From Aeromonas jandaei (lineage in GTDB: Bacteria; Pseudomonadota; Gammaproteobacteria; Enterobacterales; Aeromonadaceae), in contig NZ_CP149571.1 in the NCBI RefSeq assembly GCF_037890695.1, positions 1,006,001 through 1,070,000 on the forward strand: a stretch of DNA of 64,000 nucleotides, given 5' to 3'. The position numbers and the translations under genes were made by a program. Below are positions 29,802 through 36,788 of this stretch, in pieces; within the stretch, counting starts at the first letter, position 1; every line of letters begins with the position of its first letter. The notes beneath the pieces were generated by a model. It had not been told where the DNA came from, did no database searches, and worked only from the letters and a program-made list of their open reading frames with translations.

Positions 29802-30079
29802 TCCCTTCTCTGCTCGCGATGTAATTAAATTTCATTTTTTGTCGTTTTTGGTGATTTTCATCCCTGATATGGGGGCAGATATGAAAACGATATCAAAAAC
29901 ATGAAAGGTTAATTATCTTCGAGAATTAATTGTCTATCTATATGAATTTCAACCACTAACTCGCTCTTGCCAAGAGTGATATCTGATGTATGGGCTGGGT
30001 TGTGAGGACTGTAGGGGTCTGAAAGTCTTTCAATCAGCGGAGGGGGACTCCGCCAATTGCGAGACTAGCGAGGAGTGGA
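29802..30079. other. Intergenic region between the candidate sRNA and engB
   Basis: AT-rich, then GC-richer toward engB. On the minus strand, past the engB stop, there are small hairpins (GCGGAG/CTCCGC at 30039-30055 and TGAAAG/CTTTCA at 30019-30031) but no clear T-run. Nothing else can be supported. Confidence 0.4.
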
Positions 30080-30736
30080 TCACTCCCCGGCGGGTTCTTG
30101 CTCATCTGTTTCGATGTGAGAGTCATCGGCTCCGGCGACATACCAGTTGGTCAGGGTCTGGGCCAGTTTTTCTACCCCGATATTGCTGAGGGAAGAGAAG
30201 GCTTCAACCTGGATCTGGGAACCCAGACTGGCGACGGCCTGGCGCACCTTGATCACCTGATTGTTGCGCGGGCCGGGGCTCAGCTTGTCAGCCTTGGTCA
30301 GCAGCAGCATGACCGGCAGTTCGCGATGAGCGCTCCACTCCAGCATGTTCATGTCGGTATCTTTGAGCGGATGACGGATATCCATCAGGATTACCAGCCC
30401 TTTCAATGACTCGCGACGCTGCAGATATTCTGCCAGTGACTTTTGCCACTTGAGCTTCATTTCCAGTGGAACCTGGGCATAACCATAACCCGGCAGGTCG
30501 ACCAGACGTTTGCCCGGTTCCAGCTCAAACAGGTTGATCAGCTGGGTACGGCCGGGGGTTTTACTGGTTCGGGCCAGGTTCTTGTGTTTGGTTAACGTGT
30601 TCAATGCAGATGACTTACCGGCGTTGGAACGGCCAGCAAACGCGATCTCGACACCCCCATCATTTGGCAGGTGGCGGATGTCGGGTGCGCTGGTCACAAA
30701 ATGCACCTTATTGAAATTGAGAGTTTGTGTATCCAA
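30080..30736 (-). CDS. engB: Ribosome biogenesis GTPase EngB (YihA/YsxC)
   Basis: A 218-residue essential GTPase for 50S subunit assembly. G1 is [11 protein letters not shown], switch I has [15 protein letters not shown]3 is [12 protein letters not shown] and G4 is LLTKADK. The start is TTG at 30736, with GGGGA upstream and alignment of [12 protein letters not shown] with the family. The C-terminus is extended and acidic. In Escherichia coli this gene converges on spf, as it does here. Confidence 0.94.
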   Translation of the reverse strand: MDTQTLNFNKVHFVTSAPDIRHLPNDGGVEIAFAGRSNAGKSSALNTLTKHKNLARTSKTPGRTQLINLFELEPGKRLVDLPGYGYAQVPLEMKLKWQKSLAEYLQRRESLKGLVILMDIRHPLKDTDMNMLEWSAHRELPVMLLLTKADKLSPGPRNNQVIKVRQAVASLGSQIQVEAFSSLSNIGVEKLAQTLTNWYVAGADDSHIETDEQEPAGE

Positions 30737-30878
30737 CGTAAATTCCCCATGGAGATAGAGGGTTATAGAGTTACTTTTTTGTAAAAAGGTGTAAAATGGC
30801 GTCGCTTAAACGCGTTTATTTTAACATGCCTTCAGCGGCATGGGATCTGGAAGCCTAATAACTAAAAGTTGGAACGCC

Positions 30879-31496
30879 ATGAAGAACCTAGTCATTACTC
30901 TTGCTCTGATGGTTGGCGTAACGGGGATGGCACAAGCCAAAGGCGATGCCGCTGCGGGACAGGCCAAGGCTGCAGTTTGTGCGGCTTGTCATGGACCGGA
31001 CGGAAACAGCCTGATTGATATGTACCCCAAAATTGCTGGTCAGCACGCATCATATATCAAAAAGCAGTTGGTTGAACTGAAGGCTGCCGCTTCTGGCCAA
31101 ATTGGTCGGGTTGCGCCCGTTATGGGGCCGATGGCTCTGCCTTTGTCGGATCAGGACATGGATGACCTGGCGGCTTACTTCTCCAGCCAGAAAGTGACTC
31201 CGGTGGCCGTTCCTGATGACGTTGTTGCTGCAGGCAAGGCGCTTTATATGGGTGGCGACATGAGTCGCGGCCTGCCAGCCTGTACTGCTTGCCACGGGCC
31301 GCGAGGTTCCGGGGTGGAGCATGCCAAATATCCCAGTCTCTCCGGGCAGCACCCTGCCTACATCAAAACGCAGCTGACCGGTTTCCGTGCCGGTACCCGG
31401 GACAACGACCCGAATGGCATGATGCGCGACGTTGCCAAGAAGCTGACTGATCAGGATATCGATGTGTTGTCCAAGTATGTTGCCGGACTGCACTAA
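30879..31496 (+). CDS. Dihaem cytochrome c4
   Basis: A 205-residue periplasmic electron carrier. A signal peptide (MKNLVITLALMVGVTGMAQA) is followed by two class I cytochrome c domains with haem-binding CAACH and CTACH motifs, each with downstream Met ligands (PVMGPMALPLS and NGMMRDVAKKLT regions). It probably passes electrons to terminal oxidases. The ATG at 30879 begins a clear signal peptide; the longer frame is unlikely. It is divergent from engB and followed by a hairpin. Confidence 0.93.
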   Translation: MKNLVITLALMVGVTGMAQAKGDAAAGQAKAAVCAACHGPDGNSLIDMYPKIAGQHASYIKKQLVELKAAASGQIGRVAPVMGPMALPLSDQDMDDLAAYFSSQKVTPVAVPDDVVAAGKALYMGGDMSRGLPACTACHGPRGSGVEHAKYPSLSGQHPAYIKTQLTGFRAGTRDNDPNGMMRDVAKKLTDQDIDVLSKYVAGLH

Positions 31497-31526
31497 ACTG
31501 ATTGCGTTACCTGCAATGGATGAGAA

Positions 31527-31556
31527 ACGGGGAGCTTGGGCTCCTCGTTGTTTTTC
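31527..31556 (+). terminator. Terminator of the cytochrome c4 gene
   Basis: Nine-bp stem ACGGGGAGC/GCTCCTCGT with one mismatch and a TTGG loop, followed by a T-rich tract, about 30 bases after the stop. Confidence 0.75.
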
Positions 31557-31593
31557 TGGTTTCCAGAACATTCTCGGTTTAATCCTCTCGTTA

Positions 31594-31611
31594 TGTAAGA
31601 GATCTTCCATT
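31594..31611. promoter_or_regulatory. UvrY-like box upstream of the first CsrB-family RNA
   Basis: TGTAAGAGATCTTCCATT matches the left two thirds of the UvrY/GacA palindrome TGTAAGAGATCTCTTACA (12 perfect bases). It lies about 155 bases before the predicted RNA start, a distance like that in enteric csrB/csrC promoters, which BarA-UvrY activates. Confidence 0.65.
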
Positions 31612-31724
31612 CCTGTGGCAGGCCAAGGCTCATAGATTTGTATAAAATTTAAAATAAAAGCTATTTATCAATGGCTTATTGCTTTGTTGCGGTTTTCTGA
31701 GGCATTGGGATCTATTCAGGTAGA

Positions 31725-31752
31725 TTGAGCGCCTTTATAGAGCTGATACATT
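31725..31752 (+). promoter_or_regulatory. Promoter of the first CsrB-family RNA
   Basis: TTGAGC at 31725-31730, 16-base spacer, TACATT at 31747-31752, giving a start near 31758-31760. The start is uncertain by several bases. Confidence 0.5.
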
Positions 31753-31757
31753 AAGTT

Positions 31758-32121
31758 CAATGGATTTATCCACGGAATGGATAGCGGTTTCACAGTGGGA
31801 TGCTGTGAGCACAGGATGTTTGGCATGGCGGGATGCCATGGGTTCGCAAGAACTGGCAAGGGACTGAAAGATCAGGATGGTGACCATCTCCGGAGCGGGA
31901 TGGAGTTGCGGGATGCAGGCTCCCCGGCACGATGGCAGGATGCGGTCGGAACGGGTCAAACAGGCACACGCACATTCAGGAACGACCACAAGAAGGTCAG
32001 GATGACCATATAAAGATATGATGTGGCAACAAGTCGTCATGGAAGGGACAAAACAGGCTGTTTTGCCATTCAGGATGATCCTCACACAGACATATCAAGG
32101 CAGCTTCGGCTGCCTTTTTTC
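31758..32121 (+). ncRNA. CsrB/CsrC-family CsrA-sequestering RNA (csrC position)
   Basis: A roughly 364-nt non-coding RNA with 19 GGA triplets. Many are displayed in loops of small hairpins, for example CATGGC-GGGAT-GCCATG at 31824-31840, CACAG...CTGTG around a GGGA, and GGTC-AGGAT-GACC near 31996. ACAGGATGT at 31811-31819 equals the core of the CsrA SELEX consensus. It ends in a strong terminator (AAGGCAGC, TTCG loop, GCTGCCTT, T-run; 32097-32120). It lies between engB and yihI, exactly where Escherichia coli has csrC. Such RNAs titrate the translational regulator CsrA. No open frame inside is plausible. Confidence 0.9.
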
Positions 32122-32337
32122 TTATTGGGTCATTAACCCGATCAGCCTTTCTGTGTCAAAATACCAGCAATATGCCCAGAGGATACCGATCCTGCGGTGT
32201 TCAGTGGCCCTGACGGGCCGGATTGATGCGGGATCCTGCTGATGTTCCGGTTTCACTGTTCCCCAGAATTGCATCCCGCCGGGTGAGATCATCCCGGAGT
32301 CGGGCTCAATCCAGTTATTTTTCGGAGTTATCCATTC

Positions 32338-32919
32338 ATGTCTGCCAAACAACCCAATCGCAAGCCTGCTGGCAAGCGCAAAGAATCAGAAGCCAGTGCT
32401 CAGGAAGGTCGTGAGCGGAAACGTGCGGCCAAGCGCAAGGGCTTGAAAGCGGGCTCTCGCCAGCAAGTCGAGCAGCAGAAAGGCAAGTCAGCCGGCAAAC
32501 AGGCCAAGGATCCACGTATCGGTTCACGCAAGCCGGTTGCTCTGATTGTTGAAGAGAAGGGCTCCAAGTCCACCGTATCCAAGGCGGTAAAAGAGAAGAA
32601 GCTGGTGATGACTCCGGAGCAGGAGCTGGCATCCATCGAGAATGATGACCGTCTCAATGATTTGCTGGATCGCCTCGATGCTGGTGAAACCCTGGAAGCG
32701 GCCGAGCAGGCCTGGGTTGACCAGCGGGTTGACCGCTATCAGGAGCTGATGGATGAGCTTGGCATCATCGACAACGACGAGGACGAAGAGATCGATGAAG
32801 CCTTCGAGGAGAGCGACTATGAAGAGTCGTTCCAGCCAGCTTCTGAAGATGAGTTGTGGGATCGCTTTACCCAGGTCGATTATCAGCCCGAGACCAAGCC
32901 TGAGCCGAAGAAGAAGTGA
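32338..32919 (+). CDS. yihI: Der GTPase-activating protein YihI
   Basis: A 193-residue protein that stimulates GTP hydrolysis by the ribosome assembly GTPase Der. The N-terminal third is strongly basic (lysine/arginine-rich, with RKPAGKRKE and KRKGLKAG), and the centre has LVMTPEQELASIENDDRLNDLLDRLD followed by a long acidic tail (DNDEDEEIDEAFEE). That bipolar layout is typical of YihI. It overlaps the DUF2489 gene by 4 bases, and hemN follows, as in Escherichia coli except for the inserted DUF2489 gene. Confidence 0.9.
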   Translation: MSAKQPNRKPAGKRKESEASAQEGRERKRAAKRKGLKAGSRQQVEQQKGKSAGKQAKDPRIGSRKPVALIVEEKGSKSTVSKAVKEKKLVMTPEQELASIENDDRLNDLLDRLDAGETLEAAEQAWVDQRVDRYQELMDELGIIDNDEDEEIDEAFEESDYEESFQPASEDELWDRFTQVDYQPETKPEPKKK

Positions 32920-33371
32920 TGAGTGGATGGATGCTGGCCGCCCTGTTGGGCGGCCTGATTTTGTCCGGGCTGGCCATTTATGCAGGTATGCTGCTGGCCA
33001 GGCTCCGACGCCAGCAGGCGATGCAGTGGCAGGCTATTGCAGCTCGCAATGAACGAATCCTGGAGAGCGTGCGGGTCATTGCCCATGCGGTGCAGGAGGG
33101 GCAGTGCGACTACTCCGAAGGAGCCATTCGGCTGACCAATCTGCTGGATGCGCTGCAGATCAAGGATGGGCGCCCTTTTGCCAGCGAATTTCCCGGTCTC
33201 TACGGGTTATACGAGAAGGTGAAGGATATGCCGACCCATGAGGCGCGGCGTGCACTCAAGCGCAATGAAGTGATGAAGATGGATCTCGAGCGCAGCGGTT
33301 ATGAGGCCGAGCTGGAAGCCCAGATCCTCAAGGATGTGGCACAACTGAAGGATTTTCAGTTAAGCCTATAA
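32916..33371 (+). CDS. DUF2489-domain membrane-anchored protein
   Basis: A 151-residue protein with one N-terminal membrane helix (LAALLGGLILSGLAIYAGMLLA, residues ~5-26) and a cytoplasmic helical domain containing SVRVIAHAVQEGQCDYSEGAIRL. This matches the DUF2489 pattern found beside yihI and hemN in gammaproteobacteria. Its start overlaps the yihI stop (ATGA), so the two are likely co-translated. Function unknown. Confidence 0.8.
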   Translation: MMSGWMLAALLGGLILSGLAIYAGMLLARLRRQQAMQWQAIAARNERILESVRVIAHAVQEGQCDYSEGAIRLTNLLDALQIKDGRPFASEFPGLYGLYEKVKDMPTHEARRALKRNEVMKMDLERSGYEAELEAQILKDVAQLKDFQLSL

Positions 33372-33402
33372 GCCATTGATAACAAAAAGAGAGGAAGCGA
33401 GC

Positions 33403-34776
33403 GTGCAAGCAGGACAGATTGTGTGGGATCAGGCCCTGATCGAAAAATATAACTACAGCGGCCCGAGATATACCTCCTATCCCACGGCACTGGAGTTCAA
33501 CGAGAACTTCGGTTATCCGGATTTTGTTCGTGCTGCCGGGCAGTACCCCGAGCGTCATCTTTCTCTCTACGTTCACATCCCCTTCTGCCACAAACTCTGT
33601 TACTACTGTGGCTGCAACAAGGTCATAACCCGTCATCAGCACAAGGCTGACGAGTATCTCGACTATCTCGAACGGGAGATCAAGGCGCAGGCTCCGCTAT
33701 TCAAACAGCGGCTGGTGACCCAGCTGCACTGGGGCGGTGGCACTCCTACCTATCTCAATGAAAGCCAGACCCGGCGTCTGATGGCCATGCTGCGTGAGCA
33801 CTTCCATTTTGCCGATGAGGGCGAATTCAGTATCGAAGTCGATCCGCGCGAGATAGAACTTTCGATGCTGGATGTGTTGCGAGAAGTCGGTTTTAACCGT
33901 ATCAGCCTCGGCGTGCAGGACTTCAACAAGGATGTGCAGGTTGCCGTAAATCGCGAGCAGGATAACGACTTCATTCGCGCCATGCTGGAACGAGCCAGAG
34001 AGCTGGGCTTTCGCTCAACCAATCTCGACCTGATCTATGGTTTGCCGCATCAGAACAAGGAGAGCTTCCACCATACGCTGGAAGAGGTGCTCAAGACGGA
34101 TCCGGCGCGCCTCTCCATCTTCAACTATGCCCATCTGCCCAGCCGCTTTGCTGCGCAGCGCAAGCTGAAGGAAGACGATATGCCTGCTCCGCAGGAGAAG
34201 CTGGCCATGTTGCAGGGGACTATCGCGTTCCTTACCGGTCGCGGTTACCAGTTCATCGGCATGGATCACTTTGCCAAGCCGGATGATGAGCTGGCTGTGG
34301 CACAACGTGAAGGCAAGCTGCATCGCAACTTCCAGGGCTATACCACCCAGGGGGATTGCGATCTGCTTGGGCTGGGCGTCTCCTCCATCAGCATGATCGG
34401 CGATGCCTACTCGCAGAATCAGAAAGAGCTCAAAACCTATTACGGTCAGGTTGAGGAGTTGGGGCATGCGCAATGGAAAGGGTGCTCGCTCAATCAGGAT
34501 GACTTGATCCGCCGTGAAGTGATCAAGCGGCTTATCTGTGATTTTCGTTTGAATCTCACCACCATTGAGCAGACATTTGGCTTGGATTTCAAAGAGTACT
34601 TCGCCGAGGATCTCAAGCTGCTGCAGACCTTTATCGATGATGGGCTGGTGCGCATGACTGATGCCGGGCTTGAGGTATCTTCCACAGGGCAGCTGTTGAT
34701 CCGCAATATCTGCATGTGCTTCGACGTCTACCTGCGCAACAAGGCTCGCCAGCAGCAGTTCTCTCGCGTGATATAA
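33403..34776 (+). CDS. hemN: Oxygen-independent coproporphyrinogen III oxidase
   Basis: A 457-residue radical SAM enzyme that makes protoporphyrinogen IX without oxygen. The cluster motif HIPFCHKLCYYCGC gives Cys62, Cys66, Cys69 and Cys71, the exact positions in Escherichia coli HemN. The SAM-site GGGTPTYL and the HemN-specific C-terminus CFDVYLRNKARQQQFSRVI are present. The start is GTG at 33403 with GAGGAA upstream; the longer TTG-initiated frame is rejected by alignment. It complements hemF for anaerobic haem synthesis. Confidence 0.96.
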   Translation: MQAGQIVWDQALIEKYNYSGPRYTSYPTALEFNENFGYPDFVRAAGQYPERHLSLYVHIPFCHKLCYYCGCNKVITRHQHKADEYLDYLEREIKAQAPLFKQRLVTQLHWGGGTPTYLNESQTRRLMAMLREHFHFADEGEFSIEVDPREIELSMLDVLREVGFNRISLGVQDFNKDVQVAVNREQDNDFIRAMLERARELGFRSTNLDLIYGLPHQNKESFHHTLEEVLKTDPARLSIFNYAHLPSRFAAQRKLKEDDMPAPQEKLAMLQGTIAFLTGRGYQFIGMDHFAKPDDELAVAQREGKLHRNFQGYTTQGDCDLLGLGVSSISMIGDAYSQNQKELKTYYGQVEELGHAQWKGCSLNQDDLIRREVIKRLICDFRLNLTTIEQTFGLDFKEYFAEDLKLLQTFIDDGLVRMTDAGLEVSSTGQLLIRNICMCFDVYLRNKARQQQFSRVI

Positions 34777-34802
34777 GTTTTTGTTTGCAGCTCAGAAAAC
34801 AG

Positions 34803-34830
34803 AAAAGGGCGCCATCAGTGGCGCCCTTTT
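34803..34830 (+). terminator. Terminator of hemN
   Basis: Perfect 12-bp stem AAAAGGGCGCCA/TGGCGCCCTTTT with a TCAG loop. Confidence 0.9.
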
Positions 34831-34919
34831 CATATGTAGTGTGCTTGAACTGTGACTCAGGGTGGTTTTGGCAAGAAGGCGCTGCGATGGGGCAAGCAAT
34901 TGCCCGGTGAAACGCAGAT

Positions 34920-35194
34920 AAAAAGATGGGGGCGACTTGCGTCGCCCCCGGTAGTCGTATCGCTCTAATCCTTGAACGAAGTTGCTCCCTGCAATCCCTG
35001 ACTGTTTACCTCTTCCTTTAGGTTTCCCCTTCCCAATCCTTTGGGGTGTCCTTTAGCCATCTTGGCCTGACGAGTCATCCTGTCCCGTCGCACTTTCTCC
35101 GTCCTGGGAGGTGTCCTTTGCCACGTCCTGTGACTAGTCCATTTGCCCAACCCTGGCAGCCAGTCTTCCTGACCGACTTCATTGCGTCCGTGCA
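34920..35194 (-). ncRNA. Second CsrB/CsrC-family CsrA-sequestering RNA
   Basis: A roughly 275-nt RNA on the minus strand with 17 GGA triplets, mostly as AGGA or GGGA. Short stems such as CTCC/GGAG and CAC/GTG enclose several of them. The segment AAAGGACACCTCC and the 3' segment CAGGGAGCAAC recall Escherichia coli CsrB as I remember it. It ends with a perfect 9-bp stem GGGGGCGAC/GTCGCCCCC (34928-34949) and a U-tract. The promoter and UvrY box are listed separately. A 76-codon open frame within it is lysine/glycine-rich only because of the GGA repeats and is not a gene. Confidence 0.92.
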
Positions 35195-35200
35195 TGAGTA

Positions 35201-35228
35201 ACTATAAGGATTTTCCGAGAGGCGACAA
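35201..35228 (-). promoter_or_regulatory. Promoter of the second CsrB-family RNA
   Basis: On the minus strand: TTGTCG (35228-35223), a 16-base spacer and TATAGT (35206-35201), predicting a start near 35194. Confidence 0.7.
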
Positions 35229-35498
35229 TGGCAAGTTGGAAAACGTTTTTGTGTTGATAGTTAACGAAAGCAATCTCTTTCGATTTATTTGATATAAAAC
35301 ATTGTGTTATTGAAGCTTGCTACTATTTTTAATACGTTATCTTCCGATTATTTCGAGAACATTTTGAGCGCATTGCTCACATATTTAATGGCTGATCTCT
35401 TACGCGGCATTATGGTTGCTTTAGAAACAAATATGTCGTCCTGATGGTGATGTCTTTCACCAGCAGGAAAAGGGGAATTTGGGCAAGAAAAGGCGGGG
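35229..35498 (-). other. AT-rich upstream region of the second Csr RNA
   Basis: About 270 bases between the Csr RNA promoter and the ParA-partner stop. Apart from the UvrY-like box it is AT-rich and contains no plausible gene. Confidence 0.5.
35387..35404. promoter_or_regulatory. UvrY-like box upstream of the second CsrB-family RNA
   Basis: The minus strand reads CGTAAGAGATCAG from 35404, matching TGTAAGAGATC of the UvrY palindrome at 10 of 11 positions. It lies about 200 bases before the predicted start, as at Escherichia coli csrB. Confidence 0.65.
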
Positions 35499-35867
35499 TC
35501 AGAAGCGCTGATTGAGGCGCTCGTAGATGGTCTGACGCTCTTCCGGAGTGAGCGAAGAGAAGTAGTGGGTAAAGAGGCGCAGCAGCAGAGATTTGTTCAT
35601 GCCGTCCTGCTGGGTCAGATTGCCCAACTCATCGATGGCGACGGTACTCATGGAGAAGGTCGCCTTCTTGTAACTGGGCTTGAGGTGTTCACCGCTCTCG
35701 ATGAAGGCCAGTGCCGTCAGGGCTTCGTCCCGGTGCAGGTTCAGCTCCAGACTGACAACCTTGGGCTTGCCTTTGGCGTAGAACTCCGCATCTTCGATAA
35801 ACTCGTCGACGGTAAAGTTCTTCTGGTGATGAAGCTGGTGCTTCTTCTTCAAATCGGCCAGACCCAT
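35499..35867 (-). CDS. Ribbon-helix-helix-like partner of ParA
   Basis: A 122-residue protein starting one base after the parA stop (TGAGATG), so translation is probably coupled. The middle section KATFSMSTVAIDELGNLTQQ followed by DGMNKSLLLRLFTHYF reads like a ribbon-helix-helix fold: a short beta-strand, helix A, then a KS-L helix B. The N-terminus is basic. In type Ib partition systems the small second gene encodes such a centromere-binding protein. This is inference from sequence pattern; I do not recognise an exact family. Confidence 0.55.
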   Translation of the reverse strand: MGLADLKKKHQLHHQKNFTVDEFIEDAEFYAKGKPKVVSLELNLHRDEALTALAFIESGEHLKPSYKKATFSMSTVAIDELGNLTQQDGMNKSLLLRLFTHYFSSLTPEERQTIYERLNQRF

Positions 35868-35868
35868 C

Positions 35869-36516
35869 TCACACCCCCACTTGCAGGAACTCTTTGGCAA
35901 TGGCTCGGATCTCTTCGGCGGACTTGCCATCCGGCTCGATCTCCATCACCGACAGCCCCTTCTCCTCGCTGTCGTCGTAGACGTTGCGGCCATAGGTGAT
36001 GGCATTGAGCACATCTACCCCAAAGGAGGAACAAACCTCTTTCGCTTCCAGAATGCGTTTCACCTGATTGGGCAGGGAAGGGCACTGGGTTAGTACAACA
36101 GCTGCATTGAGGGTCGGGTTGACCATCTTGCAGGTGGTGATGAGATCTTCCATATGGGGCAGGGTCTTGAGATCCCGACGTTTAGGGCGCAGCGGTATAA
36201 GAGCGTGGGTGGCGACTGCCATGGTAGAACGTAGCGCCCGGTTGTCTTGTCCACCACAGTCAACGATGACGTAGTCGTAGCGGTTTTTCAGGCTGAGCAG
36301 GTCGTTGCGGATATTGCCGTAGAGCTGGACGCAGTTGATTTGTGGCAGTTCCGGATTGTCGTTGCGCTCCTGGATCCAGTCGGAGGTGGTGCGCTGGGGA
36401 TCGCAGTCGACCAGCAAAACTTCCCCCTGAAACTGGGATCTGAGGTAGACCGCCAGATTTTGCGCCAGGCAGCTCTTGCCACTCCCTCCTTTTTCTCCGC
36501 CCACCAACAAGATCAT
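35869..36516 (-). CDS. ParA-family partition ATPase (small, type Ib-like)
   Basis: A 215-residue deviant Walker ATPase. The P-loop GGEKGGSGKS has the signature Lys, followed by A' motif LLVDCDPQRTTSDW and Walker B YDYVIVDCGGQD. It lacks the N-terminal helix-turn-helix of larger plasmid ParA proteins, which fits type Ib partition ATPases such as ParF. It forms a two-gene unit with the small downstream protein and lies far from any origin-associated parAB in this window. The role on a chromosome (relic of an integrated plasmid, or positioning of some cargo) is open. Confidence 0.8.
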   Translation of the reverse strand: MILLVGGEKGGSGKSCLAQNLAVYLRSQFQGEVLLVDCDPQRTTSDWIQERNDNPELPQINCVQLYGNIRNDLLSLKNRYDYVIVDCGGQDNRALRSTMAVATHALIPLRPKRRDLKTLPHMEDLITTCKMVNPTLNAAVVLTQCPSLPNQVKRILEAKEVCSSFGVDVLNAITYGRNVYDDSEEKGLSVMEIEPDGKSAEEIRAIAKEFLQVGV

Positions 36517-36551
36517 GACGTTCCCCTATCCATGAGAAAACCGCTGTTTTC

Positions 36552-36579
36552 AGTATAGGAGGGGCTGCTCTCATAACAA
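36552..36579 (-). promoter_or_regulatory. Promoter of the ParA cassette
   Basis: Minus strand TTGTTA (36579-36574), 16-base spacer, TATACT (36557-36552), about 36 bases before the parA ATG. Confidence 0.6.
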
Positions 36580-36580
36580 G

Positions 36581-36605
36581 GCAGGAGGTGGTTTGCCTCC
36601 CGCCC
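36581..36605 (-). terminator. Hairpin after the small secreted protein gene
   Basis: On the minus strand GGCGGGAGG pairs with CCTCCTGCC with minor mismatch, just past the stop, with a weak T-tract. It precedes the parA promoter. Confidence 0.5.
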
Positions 36606-36611
36606 AATCTA

Positions 36612-36788
36612 TCAGTAGTGCTGACTACCGCCGCTGGAGCGGCACACATAGTCGGGTACCAGCGTCTGGGGAGCCTTGTCGACATGGCATACCACCATGG
36701 GCATGGCCGGGGCTCCTTCTGCCTGCGTGAGGCTGGGTACGAGAGGCAGCAACAGGGTTGCGAACAGCAGCATGGACTTCATTTTCAT
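36612..36788 (-). CDS. Small secreted protein
   Basis: A 58-residue precursor with a signal peptide (MKMKSMLLFATLLLPLVPSLTQA) and a mature part of about 35 residues containing two cysteines (VVCHV and DYVCRSS) that could form a disulfide. The ATG at 36788 has an AAGGAG site 6 bases upstream. A hairpin (36581-36605) follows the stop. I do not recognise it. Short exported two-cysteine proteins include toxins, inhibitors and metal binders; nothing here decides between them. Confidence 0.6.
   Translation of the reverse strand: MKMKSMLLFATLLLPLVPSLTQAEGAPAMPMVVCHVDKAPQTLVPDYVCRSSGGSQHY

Noticed and set aside
29304-30079. Remnant of an rRNA operon suggested by several terminators in a row
   Set aside because: No 16S, 23S or 5S sequence is present; the terminators belong to the aroE unit, Spot 42 and a candidate sRNA.
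31777-32013. Small ORFs on both strands between cytochrome c4 and yihI
   Set aside because: They overlap the first CsrB-family RNA and have no family resemblance or start signals.
34965-35195. 76-codon minus-strand ORF, lysine/glycine-rich
   Set aside because: It lies wholly inside the second CsrB-family RNA; its composition follows from repeated GGA/AAGGA triplets and it has no ribosome site.
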